A stretch of 64,000 bases of DNA from Hexactinellida sp. DTS-2022 (GCA_028753945.1 JAPNXP010000013.1:62001-126000); one strand, 5' to 3'; counted from the first letter of the stretch, positions 39,419 through 49,965 are shown. Notes: a model not told the origin generated them from the sequence alone. Made by a program: numbers and translations.

Positions 39419-42400
39419 ATGCTCACCTACATTATCGGGGCTTTCATATTGGTGGTTATTCTCCTGAAGATATTCGCTCCTAAGGAGCTACGGATGATAA
39501 TGATACTGTGCTACTACCAACCCAGTGGCTACTACTGGTACTTCTTCCCCCCGCCCCGTAAATCCGTTAAGGATGACGTCATACTGATCACCGGTGGTGC
39601 GATGGGCATGGGTGCGATTATGGGGGAGCGGCTAGGCAAGCTGGGCGCCAAGGTAGTGCTGTGGGATATCAACGAGACGGCGCTGAGCGAGACAGTGCAG
39701 AAGCTGAAGGAGGCTGGCGTGCAGGCCTGGGGGTACACCTGTGACGTGTCCGACCGGGAAACCATCTACGGGGTGGCCGAGCGGGTGAAGAGCGAGGTGG
39801 GGCAAGTCAACATGCTGATTAACAACGCGGGAATTATGTGCGGCAAGCGGCTACTGGAGACAAGCGATACCACGATTGAGAAAACAATGCAAGTGAGTTG
39901 CAACAAATAATACATCAAACGAACAAATAGCACATCAATAGTGTATAGTAACTTGTTTGATAATTATTGGTTTCCCAGCTCTTTTTCCGCCATCTTTCTT
40001 ACGATGTGGAAGCCAGTATTCATATACTTCCTCCAGAACGGGGTGCTGCCCCACATGTGGGCGGGGAACTTGGGGCTGGAAATTCCGTGGAAGATCCGCG
40101 CAATCGCTCGGCCTGTAAACGTGGAGTCGGAATGTGTGACAATGAACGCGCCGATCTCCTGTCTCAGACGGGGAATGACAGATACGTCTGTTAGGCTAGG
40201 GGGCAGGGAGTAGACCAGGTCGTCTTCGAAGTACTTTCTGATTTTCTCGCGAAATAAAAGCTCGTTTTTGGTGCTAGATCCAGTGGTTAGCATTTCTGCG
40301 AAAAGTGCCAGCTTGCTGAGAGACATCACCTCCGTCTCTTCTATCTTCGCTTCTAAGAATTCCACTATTTGCTCTACCCGGTTGTCTTTGCGATGGTATA
40401 TCTGGAACATGTAAGAGAGGTCTGTCATCTCTATGATGACGCTGGACCTCTGCTCGCCCCCTGTCCCTCTGTCGTTGTGTGCCAGAGACCCCAGCTCTCT
40501 CTTCAGCGTAGCGTACTCCCATCCCATCCTCCTGCTGACCGCGGATATGCTCGCGCTCACGCACCCACTGCTCACGGACTCGGCGCTGTCCTGTAGAGCA
40601 ATGGCCGCCGCCACCACTGGCATCTTCGCGGCTAGCTTTCTCAGCTGTCGCTCTCTCCCGTAGCACTTGACGTGACAGGTGTCGTACTGCTGTCGGGACA
40701 GCTCCAGCCAGCCCTGCTCCTCGCAGTAGCACAGCATGGTGCCCAAACTGCCCTCGGGAATGTCGAAATCCATCACAGACCTGTCTATACACAGGCCCAC
40801 CTTGTGGCCGGGGCACTCTCGCGAATCTTCACACTTGCAGCTCGGGAATACAGCGTCAACGAAATCTCTCAGACTCTGTCTATCTAGTCCATTCGCGAAA
40901 GCGTGCTTCCTCAGTTCGCACAGGTCTGCGTCCCGATCCTCGAGGAACACGTGGCAGAATGACGTCACCCCGTCCCTCCCCGCCCTGCCCACCTCCTGCA
41001 CGTAATTCTCGCAGCTACTGGGCATGTTGTAGTGGATAATAGCTCTGACGTCAGACTTGTTCAGTCCCATTCCAAATGCCAGTGTCGCTACTACGATCTT
41101 GAGCTTGCCTCCCATGAACCCCTTCTGCACCTGGTTCCGCTTGTGTCCGGTCAACCCCGCGTGGTAGCACTCGGCAACAGCTGAGAGGGAGGACTTGCCC
41201 CCTCCGCTGGGGTCGGGAAGACAGGTCCGCAGCAGCTGCGCTACCCGCTCTGTCTCCTTCTGTCTCGTGCAGTACACTATTATGGAGCCGAGCTCTCTGA
41301 ATTTATCAGACCCCAGGAGCCCCACCAGAGCTTGGTCGCGGTCCGGCGCTCTCGAGACCGACAGCTTCAGATTGCCCGGTAGGATGGGTCCCTTTATCAC
41401 CCCTCCTTCCCCTCTGATGTCCAGCCGAGACGTGAGGTCGGTAACAGTCTTCCTGGTAGCGGTAGCGGTGAGCGCCAGGAGACAGCTGACTCCGAACCTA
41501 TCCGTGATGACCTTGCAGAGCCGGAGGTAGGAGGGTCTGAAGTTGTGCGACCACTGGGAGAGACAGTGCACCTCGTCTATGCACACGAACGGGATGGGCG
41601 GGAGGAGCGACAGCGCCTCGTTGACGCCCTTCTCCTGCGAGGCCAGCATCTCCGGGGACAGCAGGACCACGGAGAACTTGCTCTCCCGCATCCCCTGCAG
41701 GATCTTCTCGCGCTGCTTGGGAGTCTGGTTGGTGTGTAGACAGGCCGCGCTGATGGCAGCCGGCATGTGCAGACACTGGTCCTCCATGAGCGAGACCAGG
41801 GGCGACACGACCAGCACCGTACAGGTCTGTCTCTGTGCGTACAGCATAGCCGGCAGCTGGTAGCAGAGGGATTTGCCCCCGCCAGTGCCTAACAGCACCA
41901 GCGTAGACCTCCCCTGCAGAATCCTGGTCACTGCTTCCCTCTGTCCCTCTCGGAACCCGGAGTGTTTGAGAGCGCTGAGAGCGGTTTTCAATCGATCCTC
42001 CATTTCGCATTCAGGCATGTCCTCTGGGAACAGAGGCTCTATTTCCTGTGTTCTCACAGTCTTGTCCAAGACTACAGTGCCGATTGGAAAGCCCGTAGAA
42101 TCCTCTCTCCCGTCTGTCTCTCTGATATCGCTTAGAGTTCTGCCCTGTGCCATGAGTGCCGCCTCTTCGAGAGTCGGCAGCGGGGACTCGAATATCTCCT
42201 GTTCGTCCTCCGCGCCCGCGTCTTGAAAGCTGCACTTCTCTCCTGCGAACTTACCCAGGTCGCTCTCCGCGACCCTCTGCGAGCAGTTCCTGGCCCAGTG
42301 TCCCACCTCTCCGCACTTGAAGCACCGGGTGCCCCTCCCCATGCCCCCGCGCGACGCCCCCCCGCGGTCGTTATCAATCTGCTTCTTCTTGAACTGGTTC

Positions 42401-44116
42401 CGCTTGTAGGTTTTAGATGACATTCCTCTGCCCTTAGCTTTGTAGTGCTTTCGTCTCAGATCTAGTCTCACGAAGTTGTCACTGAGAGAGTTGTTCAGTT
42501 TGGTACGTTTGGCGCTCGAAACAGCTGATTTTATTGTCCTCTTCTGACTTGTGTTGCAATTAGACTCTGCTTGACACGTTTCAGTACTCACTGGTGCCTC
42601 TCTCCTGTCTCTATCTTCATTTGATGCACAAGCAACTGGAGTTATACTTTCTGTTACAAAATCGAATTCGTCTTCCAACAGTGTATCCTCAAACTGCTCT
42701 GTCTCCCCCAGGCAGTCAGACCCGGTATCACCAGCTCCCACTCCAGCTTTGCCAATACAGCCTTCCTTCGCTATGATGACATCGCTAGCTTTTCTAGCTG
42801 TCACTTCCTCAGCATTCGTATTATTATCAAACTCCCGAGTTGTTATGAGGCTGCTAATGGGCGCGTCTGGCTGCTGATTAGAGGAACACTTATCAATGAG
42901 CTCCTCTATCCCTAAGCACATAATCTGGGTGTCTTCCGGCTGCTGGGCTGCGGCTGGCTGGTACAGTCTGCTGAAGAGATCAGACTCTACAGGGCCTCTG
43001 ATTATACCTGTAGCGAGAGAGCTGGTGCTAGAAGGATTCGGGTTGCTGATCGCGTCATCAAACTCTACGCTGTGTCTCTCTATCCACTCGCTAGATATGG
43101 ACTTCCTATAGAGCCTATAGGACTTCTGTTTCTGTACCAGGCTGTAGTGCTGTGGAATGCGTTGAGAGTTCGTTTCTGTTTGTATCGTGAGTCTCTTCAT
43201 TGGAGTACAGCTGCTGTCTATGCACACAGGGGCTGCCGAGCTCTTATCCTTACTCGTTTCAATGTCTGAGTTCAGAGTGTCTACAGACTTCTCTAACTCT
43301 CCCACACTTATGCTTTGCGTGGAGGGCTTCTTGTTCCTCTCCAGAGAGAATCCCTTCGTGCTTAGTCTCTTCCACTCAGGGACCCTCTCTCCACTAGTCT
43401 CGCCATTTGTTTCTTGAGACTTACTCCTTTGGTGTTTCAGCTGGTTGTATCTGAGGTAGTCCCCTCGCACTCCTGACCCGGTAAGGTCGATATCCGACTT
43501 GTTGGGAGCTCTGCCTTCCCTCGACCGGAAGGCGTGCTCCCATTCCTTAATTCTCTGCTTCAGCGCTGAGAGCTCCTCCATGCTACTATTAATCACTAAT
43601 TATTTACTCACACAGATCAACGCCATGTCCAACTTCTGGACCATCAAGTCCTTCCTGCCAGCAATGCTGGACATGGACAGAGGCCACATCGTTACCATGT
43701 CCTCGTCCGCGGGTCTCTTCGGGGTCAACAGGCTGGCTCCTTACTGCGCCTCCAAATTCGCAACCACGGGCCTGCACGAATCTCTCGTTTCAGAACTGTT
43801 CGATATGAAGAAACTCGCGAAAATAACGGACACCAAGGGCATTCATTTGACCTGTGTGCACCCCTACTTCGTGACCACCCCTCTGGCTAAGGGGGCAATG
43901 ATCGGTAACGTAATTAAGAGCTACACCCCCGAGGAGGCGGTTGACGTGATCGTAGACGGGGTGCTCCGGAACAAACGCATGCTCCTAATGCCGCCGATGC
44001 TGGGCCTGCTACAGCTGCAGAAGAGCATCTTCGTCGGAGACACGGGACTGCATCTGGCAGCCAGTCTCAAGGCGCTTAATGCGTTCGATAATTTCGAAGG
44101 GAGAGGATGGAAATAG
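39419..44116 (+). CDS. RDH10/SDR16C-type short-chain dehydrogenase (two exons hosting RECQL4)
   Basis: A 324-residue membrane-anchored short-chain dehydrogenase of the retinol dehydrogenase 10/17-beta-HSD11 (SDR16C) group. Exons 39,419-39,892 and 43,616-44,116 join in phase 0 with GT-AG borders. An N-terminal hydrophobic anchor (YIIGAFILVVILL) precedes the NAD(P)-binding TGGAMGMGA (about 58-66) and NNAG (about 137). The second exon supplies the catalytic SSSAG serine and the YCASK Tyr/Lys pair. The text across the junction (TTIEKTMQ/INAMSNFWTIKSFLP) is continuous with the family. The 3,723-bp intron contains the entire antisense RECQL4 coding sequence, with 71 bp and 34 bp to spare at its ends. 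The substrate (retinoid, steroid or lipid alcohol) is not predictable. Confidence 0.92.
39964..43581 (-). CDS. RECQL4: RecQ-like helicase RECQL4, nested in the SDR intron
   Basis: A 1,205-residue RecQ helicase, almost the length of human RECQL4 (1,208). The ATG at 43,581 starts MEELSALKQRIKEWEHAFRS, matching the Sld2-like N-terminus of RECQL4, which acts in replication initiation; the in-frame GTG upstream is dismissed. After a disordered region come a CCHC knuckle (CFKCGEVGHWARNC, about 417), the helicase core with Walker A GTGGGKSLCYQLP (about 563), DEVH box (about 667), and motif VI VGRAGRDG. The RECQL4-type C-terminal domain follows, with no clear RQC/HRDC. Uninterrupted by introns. Its promoter must overlap the host gene's splice acceptor or second exon, which starts 34 bp from the ATG. 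Confidence 0.95.
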   Translation of the reverse strand: MEELSALKQRIKEWEHAFRSREGRAPNKSDIDLTGSGVRGDYLRYNQLKHQRSKSQETNGETSGERVPEWKRLSTKGFSLERNKKPSTQSISVGELEKSVDTLNSDIETSKDKSSAAPVCIDSSCTPMKRLTIQTETNSQRIPQHYSLVQKQKSYRLYRKSISSEWIERHSVEFDDAISNPNPSSTSSLATGIIRGPVESDLFSRLYQPAAAQQPEDTQIMCLGIEELIDKCSSNQQPDAPISSLITTREFDNNTNAEEVTARKASDVIIAKEGCIGKAGVGAGDTGSDCLGETEQFEDTLLEDEFDFVTESITPVACASNEDRDRREAPVSTETCQAESNCNTSQKRTIKSAVSSAKRTKLNNSLSDNFVRLDLRRKHYKAKGRGMSSKTYKRNQFKKKQIDNDRGGASRGGMGRGTRCFKCGEVGHWARNCSQRVAESDLGKFAGEKCSFQDAGAEDEQEIFESPLPTLEEAALMAQGRTLSDIRETDGREDSTGFPIGTVVLDKTVRTQEIEPLFPEDMPECEMEDRLKTALSALKHSGFREGQREAVTRILQGRSTLVLLGTGGGKSLCYQLPAMLYAQRQTCTVLVVSPLVSLMEDQCLHMPAAISAACLHTNQTPKQREKILQGMRESKFSVVLLSPEMLASQEKGVNEALSLLPPIPFVCIDEVHCLSQWSHNFRPSYLRLCKVITDRFGVSCLLALTATATRKTVTDLTSRLDIRGEGGVIKGPILPGNLKLSVSRAPDRDQALVGLLGSDKFRELGSIIVYCTRQKETERVAQLLRTCLPDPSGGGKSSLSAVAECYHAGLTGHKRNQVQKGFMGGKLKIVVATLAFGMGLNKSDVRAIIHYNMPSSCENYVQEVGRAGRDGVTSFCHVFLEDRDADLCELRKHAFANGLDRQSLRDFVDAVFPSCKCEDSRECPGHKVGLCIDRSVMDFDIPEGSLGTMLCYCEEQGWLELSRQQYDTCHVKCYGRERQLRKLAAKMPVVAAAIALQDSAESVSSGCVSASISAVSRRMGWEYATLKRELGSLAHNDRGTGGEQRSSVIIEMTDLSYMFQIYHRKDNRVEQIVEFLEAKIEETEVMSLSKLALFAEMLTTGSSTKNELLFREKIRKYFEDDLVYSLPPSLTDVSVIPRLRQEIGAFIVTHSDSTFTGRAIARIFHGISSPKFPAHMWGSTPFWRKYMNTGFHIVRKMAEKELGNQ

Positions 44117-44285
44117 TTTCAGGTCCCTCCCACCCCCTAACCGAATTTATTACCCTAGTTACGTTGAGATTTTTAGAACGTATGTGTGCTTAGTATATTT
44201 ATTTTGACTAGTATGTACACAGTGCTAATATGAAAATATACAAATGCTAAATATGATACGAATATTATAACATGCTGTCTACTAT

Positions 44286-47200
44286 CTATTGGTACAAACT
44301 AGTGTGAGTGAACGTGTCAGTCAGCTTAATGGTTATCTCTTTCGCGGCTTTTAACAGGTCTTCTTGTTTGAGCGCTATGATCTCTCCCTGTCTCGCGGCA
44401 GCTGTCATCGCAGCCTGCTTAATGGCGACGTTAATGCCGCCTCCGTTGAGATTGAAGTCTCGGGCCAGCCTCTCGAAGTCCAGCTCTCCCTCGACGGGAG
44501 TCGTATCGGGGATCAGCTTCTTCCACAGCTCCACACGCAGGTCGTGAGTGGGGGTAGGCAGACCGATTATAAACCGAGTCGACTTCTGAATGAACTCGTT
44601 GATTCTGTCCTTGTTGAGTTTGGTGGTGAGCGCGAGGGGGCCAGAGAACTGTCTGATTTCATAGAACAGACCGAACAGGTCGTACTCAAGCAGGTGAGTT
44701 ATTCCGGAGGAGCTCTGGCAGTCCATGGTAAGGATCGGGTCTGCGTCTTCTAGCACTATCATTGCGTTGGCCAGTTTTGCTTCTTGAAAGAACACCGCTA
44801 AGCTTCTGTTGCGGTTTACATTAGCTTTTCCGTGTGCCAACAGCTCGCATACATTCGCGACTTTCAGCGGCAGACTCAGCTCGTAAGCCAGCGCGTGCGC
44901 TACCGAGGTCTTCCCCGAGCCGCTGAGCCCCCACAGGATCGCGGTCAGACTGCCGCAAAGCGAGGAGTTGGACTGGGACGTGCTGAACCCCCACTGAGTG
45001 GACAGGAGCCGACAGGACTTGGCTGCCTTCACGAACTCTTCTAGCTCCGCCATAATCTCCGAGCTGAGGGCCAGTCCCTCAAACCCGGAGTCCGGAATCA
45101 CGCGGTGCTCGAAGTCGCACATCTCCAGCATGTTTCGCTGCTGCTTCTTCGCCCCCTTTGCCAGGTCGTCCAAGCCGAGCTTAAGCGGGGTCTGCTCTCG
45201 CTCTATAGCTATCGCTATCGCACTCAGCACTGCGTTCTTTATCAGGCCCCCGGTCAGCTCGCAGTTGCTGGCCAGCTCCTCCCAATCCACGGCACTCACC
45301 ATGTTAGGCGGCACGTGGGACTCCCATATCTGGGCGCGGAGCTTGAAGTCGGGGATCGTGAAAGGGACGGACAGCTGGATCCTGCGGTGGAAAGCCTCGT
45401 CCAGGTTGGCCGGCCGGTTGGTCGCCAATATGATTATGCCGGTGTGGTCCTCTATATCGGTCAGTAGGGACGACAAGATGTCATTCCGCGAAATGTCGCG
45501 GCTGTGGAAGAGTAGCTCGCACTCGTCGAAGAAGAGAATCGCGTTGTGTATCTTGCATTCGCGGAATAGGAATTTCAAGAAGTCGCTGAAGGAGATATCC
45601 TCTGGGAAAGAAGACAGGCCGATGGTGAGCAGCTTCTTTCCGAGGTGGTTAGCCAGCCCGTGCGCCGTCATGGTCTTCCCAGTGCCCGGGGGCCCGTGGA
45701 ACAGCATGCGCAGCCCCTTGTTGAAGTGGGAGATCGAGCTCTTGTTGGCCAGCTCCAGCTCCCCCACGATCTCCTTGAACTTTTCATGCGACTGCACTGA
45801 GTGTATTATGGAGTTCTTTATCTCAGCGGGCAGTGCCACCTTGTCCAGTGTTATTTTGGGCGTGATGAGCTCGCTGCCGTCGACCAGCTCCCCTATCTCC
45901 GTGTCCAGCCCCACGATGTAGTCCAGCATCTGCCGGTCTATGAGCACCTCGCAGTCCAGGATGTTGCTCTTCCGGAATAGGTTGTCCATCACGCGCACAA
46001 ACCCGTTCTTCACCAACTTGCCACTCTTGTAGAAGTGCACGCGGGCCTCGATCTGCTTCTTAACGTCGTTACACAGGATGGAGATAATCATACCGATGGA
46101 GAGCCGCGACATGAAATAGCTCTTAACGCCAATCAAGTCGTTAACCGTCTGTTGGAACTTGGGGGACACAACGGCTCCGCTCAGAATTAACAAAACTTCT
46201 TTCTCGAAGCAACACAACCCGTGCGTATCGCTCAGATTCTCCAGTTTCGGTATAAACTTGCCGCTATGCAGCGTGGCCTGCAGTTTACGGTCCACTTTGG
46301 ACTTCATGGCTCTGGCTTTGGCCTGGTGCTCCCGAGTGGCCGCCTCGGCCGACTTCTTCTGATTGATGAGCTTATTGTCCTCGCTGCTGGCCTGTTGCAC
46401 CTTTATCAAGGCGCTTATGTAATCCAGATTGTCCTGGAGGTACTCCAGATCTGTGGTGTACGGCTGGAAGCTGGCGGCATCTTCTCCCTGCTCCGTCACA
46501 GCTGTCTCGGGCTTACAGCTGACCTTGGAAAGTTCTTCTGTGTCCGCCTCCCCGACCGATGTAGGTGCTGACTTGAGCTCCTCCTCCTCGCTCTCGGGAG
46601 AGAGCAGCTCGCGGGCCGCGAGGTCTGCGAGCCTGGGGTTGTTCTCCGACAGGAGGATCTCCGAGAGGGCCGTCTTGTCTATCTTGTAGAACTCGTCGGG
46701 ACTGAGCTCGCCCCCGCAGAGAGCGAAGAGGATCTGCGGAGATATCTTGAGCAGGGACGTGTCCAGCAGGGTGGTGAAGTCGTCCGTCTCGAACAGCTCC
46801 TGTTTCAGGTGAATTCGCTCTGGCATGTGGAAGAAGGCTAGGTTTTCGTAAGGTGTGAATTCTGCGAAAACAGAAGCTTGGGCTTGCATGGAACCTCCCA
46901 GCGGCCCCTGAGTGCGCTTTTCTACACACTCGCGACAGTTCCTCGCGAAAATAGAAGAAGGCATATTATTGAGCAGGATGAATAGGAGGGCTAGTCGCTC
47001 CTTGGCTGTCAGCTCTAGCATCTCGAAGAACTGGTGCATCCGCGGTTGTCTAGAGGAGACAGTGAGCAGTCTCTCCAGAGAGCTGTCTAGCTCTCGTATC
47101 AACATACGGGTCTGCTCCCTGACCTCCCGAACACACAGGCTCTCCGCATAGAACGTGTTGTAGCTGTGGAAATGGTACGCGGACTCCTTCAGGTCTACGT

Positions 47201-47678
47201 ATCTGTTCTGCAGGAGGCAGCGGGCCTCCAGCGCCTGCAGGTAGAATGCGTCTGGCTGCGCTTTGTCGAAGGAAGAGAAGTACGAGTCAGTTCCCGCTGT
47301 GGCGCTAGCAGCCTCGGACTCCATTTGCTCGAACTCGAGGAACACGTGAATCAGAAGAGGGTAGAACTCCCGACAAAACCCGTGTATCCTACTGAGTTTG
47401 AGAACCTCGGAAATGGACTGATTTCCTATAAAACTTATAGTCTCTGAGTGCTGAGTCCAAGTTATGTCAGCGAGCGCTTTGTTGTAAGATTTCCGTTCTA
47501 GCAAGCTGAGCCCGATACTCTTCAGCTCCTTGTCGCTGATCTCTAGGAGGGAGCTGAGCGGCATTGCCTGCAGGCCCTCTGCTACGAACACAGATCTTAT
47601 TCTAGACTTTATGTTCCCGTCGATATCGAGCCTGTCTAGGAGAGAGTCTAGTGATGACGTGTCGCTGTCGGAACTCAT
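44286..47678 (-). CDS. Tandem AAA ATPase with SAM-like N-terminus, unassigned family
   Basis: A 1,130-residue single-exon protein. Residues 8-70 look like a SAM domain (LLEISDKELKSIGLSLLERK). A long helical region (about 80-420) and a charged linker follow. AAA domain 1 has Walker A FHGPPGTGKT (about 660), Walker B ILFFDECELLF (about 716) and an ILATNRP sensor with RRI downstream. AAA domain 2 has Walker A GLSGSGKT (about 913), but its Walker B reads IVLEDADPIL, and the rest is diverged, so it is probably structural. The first AAA resembles bacterial AAA proteins with N-terminal winged-helix domains, including those of contractile injection systems, more than p97/NSF or meiotic-clade AAA proteins. 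I do not know a named animal orthologue. Likely a protein remodeller; substrate unknown. Confidence 0.7.
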   Translation of the reverse strand: MSSDSDTSSLDSLLDRLDIDGNIKSRIRSVFVAEGLQAMPLSSLLEISDKELKSIGLSLLERKSYNKALADITWTQHSETISFIGNQSISEVLKLSRIHGFCREFYPLLIHVFLEFEQMESEAASATAGTDSYFSSFDKAQPDAFYLQALEARCLLQNRYVDLKESAYHFHSYNTFYAESLCVREVREQTRMLIRELDSSLERLLTVSSRQPRMHQFFEMLELTAKERLALLFILLNNMPSSIFARNCRECVEKRTQGPLGGSMQAQASVFAEFTPYENLAFFHMPERIHLKQELFETDDFTTLLDTSLLKISPQILFALCGGELSPDEFYKIDKTALSEILLSENNPRLADLAARELLSPESEEEELKSAPTSVGEADTEELSKVSCKPETAVTEQGEDAASFQPYTTDLEYLQDNLDYISALIKVQQASSEDNKLINQKKSAEAATREHQAKARAMKSKVDRKLQATLHSGKFIPKLENLSDTHGLCCFEKEVLLILSGAVVSPKFQQTVNDLIGVKSYFMSRLSIGMIISILCNDVKKQIEARVHFYKSGKLVKNGFVRVMDNLFRKSNILDCEVLIDRQMLDYIVGLDTEIGELVDGSELITPKITLDKVALPAEIKNSIIHSVQSHEKFKEIVGELELANKSSISHFNKGLRMLFHGPPGTGKTMTAHGLANHLGKKLLTIGLSSFPEDISFSDFLKFLFRECKIHNAILFFDECELLFHSRDISRNDILSSLLTDIEDHTGIIILATNRPANLDEAFHRRIQLSVPFTIPDFKLRAQIWESHVPPNMVSAVDWEELASNCELTGGLIKNAVLSAIAIAIEREQTPLKLGLDDLAKGAKKQQRNMLEMCDFEHRVIPDSGFEGLALSSEIMAELEEFVKAAKSCRLLSTQWGFSTSQSNSSLCGSLTAILWGLSGSGKTSVAHALAYELSLPLKVANVCELLAHGKANVNRNRSLAVFFQEAKLANAMIVLEDADPILTMDCQSSSGITHLLEYDLFGLFYEIRQFSGPLALTTKLNKDRINEFIQKSTRFIIGLPTPTHDLRVELWKKLIPDTTPVEGELDFERLARDFNLNGGGINVAIKQAAMTAAARQGEIIALKQEDLLKAAKEITIKLTDTFTHTSLYQ

Positions 47679-47782
47679 AGTGTTTTCTAGTTCATATGGT
47701 CACAGATTTATTATTATTCGATCATTATGATAAACAAGTCTATAATTCTCTAATTTGTAAAGACAATATTATCAGCAAATCT

Positions 47783-49771
47783 TTACCTTTTATGCTTTTT
47801 ACCTCTCTTACCAGATTTACCTTGTCTATTCGCTATATTCTTTCGTTTAAAGGTCTTCTTCTTAGCCAGAGGTTGTCTAGCTATCCCCTTCCCTTTACCC
47901 TCTGCTTTCGCGTTCGCGACTATTTTGTGCGCGTCACTCGAGTGTACCTTATTCCTCTCTAGCCAGCGCTTGTAAGAATCGCTCTTATAACTGGCCTTAA
48001 CCCACTGTCCGCTCTCCGACTTTACCTTCTTCGTCTTAGCATCGCTGTCTGCATTCACGAACCTCTTTCGCTTCCGGTCCCACTTGCTCTTGGGCTTAGC
48101 GGACTGGTTGGTGCCCTCGTCCCCCATCATTTCTACCACGTTGTTCCGGATGGAGCTCTTAACTGACAGGTGTTCGTTGGTGAAACTATCTTTTTCTTTG
48201 TAATTCAGATACGTTTTGTCTCTATACCTTGCTCCGATCTCTTCTGATAGCGTTAGTTCTCTCTTCCGAGACTCCTGCTGGGAAGAGTCCCTCCTCTTGG
48301 GAGCGCTCTTCATGCCCTTGCTCTGGATCTCGAATATGTTCATGGCGGGTCTGTAGCTCTTGAGGGCCTGCTGGTACTGCAGCACGCTCTCCTCCTGTCT
48401 CCTGTCGGCGAAGAGAGAGTGACAGGGCAGCTCGCCGGCGGCTAGGAACTCCTTGCCCCGCCTCACGGACTCTACGTTTGTGAGCGGTTTGGTTAGCAGG
48501 TATTTCTTGTAAGCTCGGTCCATAGCCTCCTCTAGCACCCCGATGTTAGAGTTGTTGCTCTTGATGCTGCGAATCTTGTCTATCTCCGAGTAGAACACGG
48601 AGGGGGGTACGCTCCCGATGCTTAGCACCCGGTCTGCGGCCTCTCCGGCTGCCCCCTCCCCCCTAAGGGGGTACCCCAGGAACAGAGTCAGGTCGAAGAG
48701 GTAGGCCAGCTCCTCCGAACACACCAGGGAGAATGCGCTCCCGACTCTCCCGGCCCGGGCCACACGGCCTACTCGGTGCAGGAATATCTTGGGCGGAGGC
48801 AGGTCGAAGTTAATGACGTAGTCCAGCGAGGGTATGTCTATGCCTCTGGCCGCTATGTCCGTGACGAGCAGGTAGGAGGTCTGCTTCCTGAAGAAGAGCG
48901 CGGCCTGTATCTTCCGGGCCGTGTGGTCTAGCGAGCTGTAGAGATAGGAGCACTTGAGTCCGTCCTCCGCCAGCAGCTCTCGGAAGTACTCCACGTGGCA
49001 GCGGGTGGGCAGGAACACGGCCGTGAGGCTCCCCTCGGGGATCACGTGTCGCAACAGGTGCAGCAGCGCCGCCTCCTTGTCCCCCTGTCGCAGCAGGAAG
49101 CTAGACAGCCGCAGGGAGGGGCTCAGCTGCTGCTCCAGGTCCAGACGGATCAGAATTGGGTTAGAAAGTTTGCCAGTCGCGAACTCCGCTAGCAATGGTG
49201 GGAGCGTAGCCGAATAGAGCAGCAGTTGCTTTTCTCGCGGAATGCGCGCAAACATCTCCAGCAGAGACTCGGAAAACCCGAGTTCGAAGAGTCTGTCCGC
49301 CTCGTCCAGCACCACGTAGGACACAGATTCCAGCTTCAGCTCCATCTCCATCAGCAGGTGCAGCAGCCTGCCTGGGGTAGCGACTATGCAGTCGGGCGCA
49401 CTGTGGATGAGAGAGAAGTGTTTCTCTATCTTGTCGCCTCCCGTCAGCAGCGCAAACTTGAAAGGCAGGAAGTGTCCCAGTTCCTTGGCGAACTTCCAGA
49501 TCTGCTGCGCGAGCTCCCTGGTGGGAGATAGGATCAGCGCCTTGATGCCCACCTTCTGTGTCTGCGTCAGCAAGTGCTGGAACAAAGGGAGCAGGTAGGC
49601 GGCGGTCTTGCCAGACCCGGTTCTAGCCATGGCCACCACGTCCCTGCCGTCCAGAGCTAGAGGGATAGCTTTCTTCTGTATGGGGGTGGGGGTGGAGTAG
49701 CCCTTCTTCCTCACGCCCTTCAGGATCTGCTCATCTAGTCCCATCCAGTCGAACCCCTTCTTAGACGGCAT
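47783..49771 (-). CDS. DDX54: DEAD-box RNA helicase DDX54/Dbp10
   Basis: A 662-residue nucleolar DEAD-box helicase for large-subunit rRNA maturation. It opens with FDWMGLDEQILKGVRKKGYS and a Q motif (TPTPIQKKAIP), then Walker A ARTGSGKT (about 49-56), DEAD in VVLDEADRLFELGF (about 152), SAT in YSATLPP, and HRVGRVARAGR (motif VI). The C-terminus has the DBP10CT-like segment (GQWVKASYKSDSYKRWLERN) and a Lys/Arg-rich tail ending RGKKHKR. It is shorter than human (881) because the acidic linkers are reduced. Single exon, 104 bp upstream of the AAA ATPase gene on the same strand. Confidence 0.94.
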   Translation of the reverse strand: MPSKKGFDWMGLDEQILKGVRKKGYSTPTPIQKKAIPLALDGRDVVAMARTGSGKTAAYLLPLFQHLLTQTQKVGIKALILSPTRELAQQIWKFAKELGHFLPFKFALLTGGDKIEKHFSLIHSAPDCIVATPGRLLHLLMEMELKLESVSYVVLDEADRLFELGFSESLLEMFARIPREKQLLLYSATLPPLLAEFATGKLSNPILIRLDLEQQLSPSLRLSSFLLRQGDKEAALLHLLRHVIPEGSLTAVFLPTRCHVEYFRELLAEDGLKCSYLYSSLDHTARKIQAALFFRKQTSYLLVTDIAARGIDIPSLDYVINFDLPPPKIFLHRVGRVARAGRVGSAFSLVCSEELAYLFDLTLFLGYPLRGEGAAGEAADRVLSIGSVPPSVFYSEIDKIRSIKSNNSNIGVLEEAMDRAYKKYLLTKPLTNVESVRRGKEFLAAGELPCHSLFADRRQEESVLQYQQALKSYRPAMNIFEIQSKGMKSAPKRRDSSQQESRKRELTLSEEIGARYRDKTYLNYKEKDSFTNEHLSVKSSIRNNVVEMMGDEGTNQSAKPKSKWDRKRKRFVNADSDAKTKKVKSESGQWVKASYKSDSYKRWLERNKVHSSDAHKIVANAKAEGKGKGIARQPLAKKKTFKRKNIANRQGKSGKRGKKHKR

Positions 49772-49965
49772 ATACCTGTTGACACAATAACGACTTATCT
49801 TACCTCAACCAGTTGTCCCGTTGGAGTTGTATTATATAGGCACGTATAGCAGATTTATTCAAATGAGTAATCAGACTCAAACACCTAGCTAACAAGAGTA
49901 CATCGTTTACCAGTAATGCATAATGCGTTACAAATAATAATATTAAAGTAGAAAGAATGTTTCAA

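Noticed and set aside
43499..43615. A longer open frame reading into SDR exon 2 from the left
   Set aside because: Those bases are the antisense of the RECQL4 5' coding region and the host intron. The acceptor at 43,615 and family similarity starting at INAMSNFW show the true exon border.
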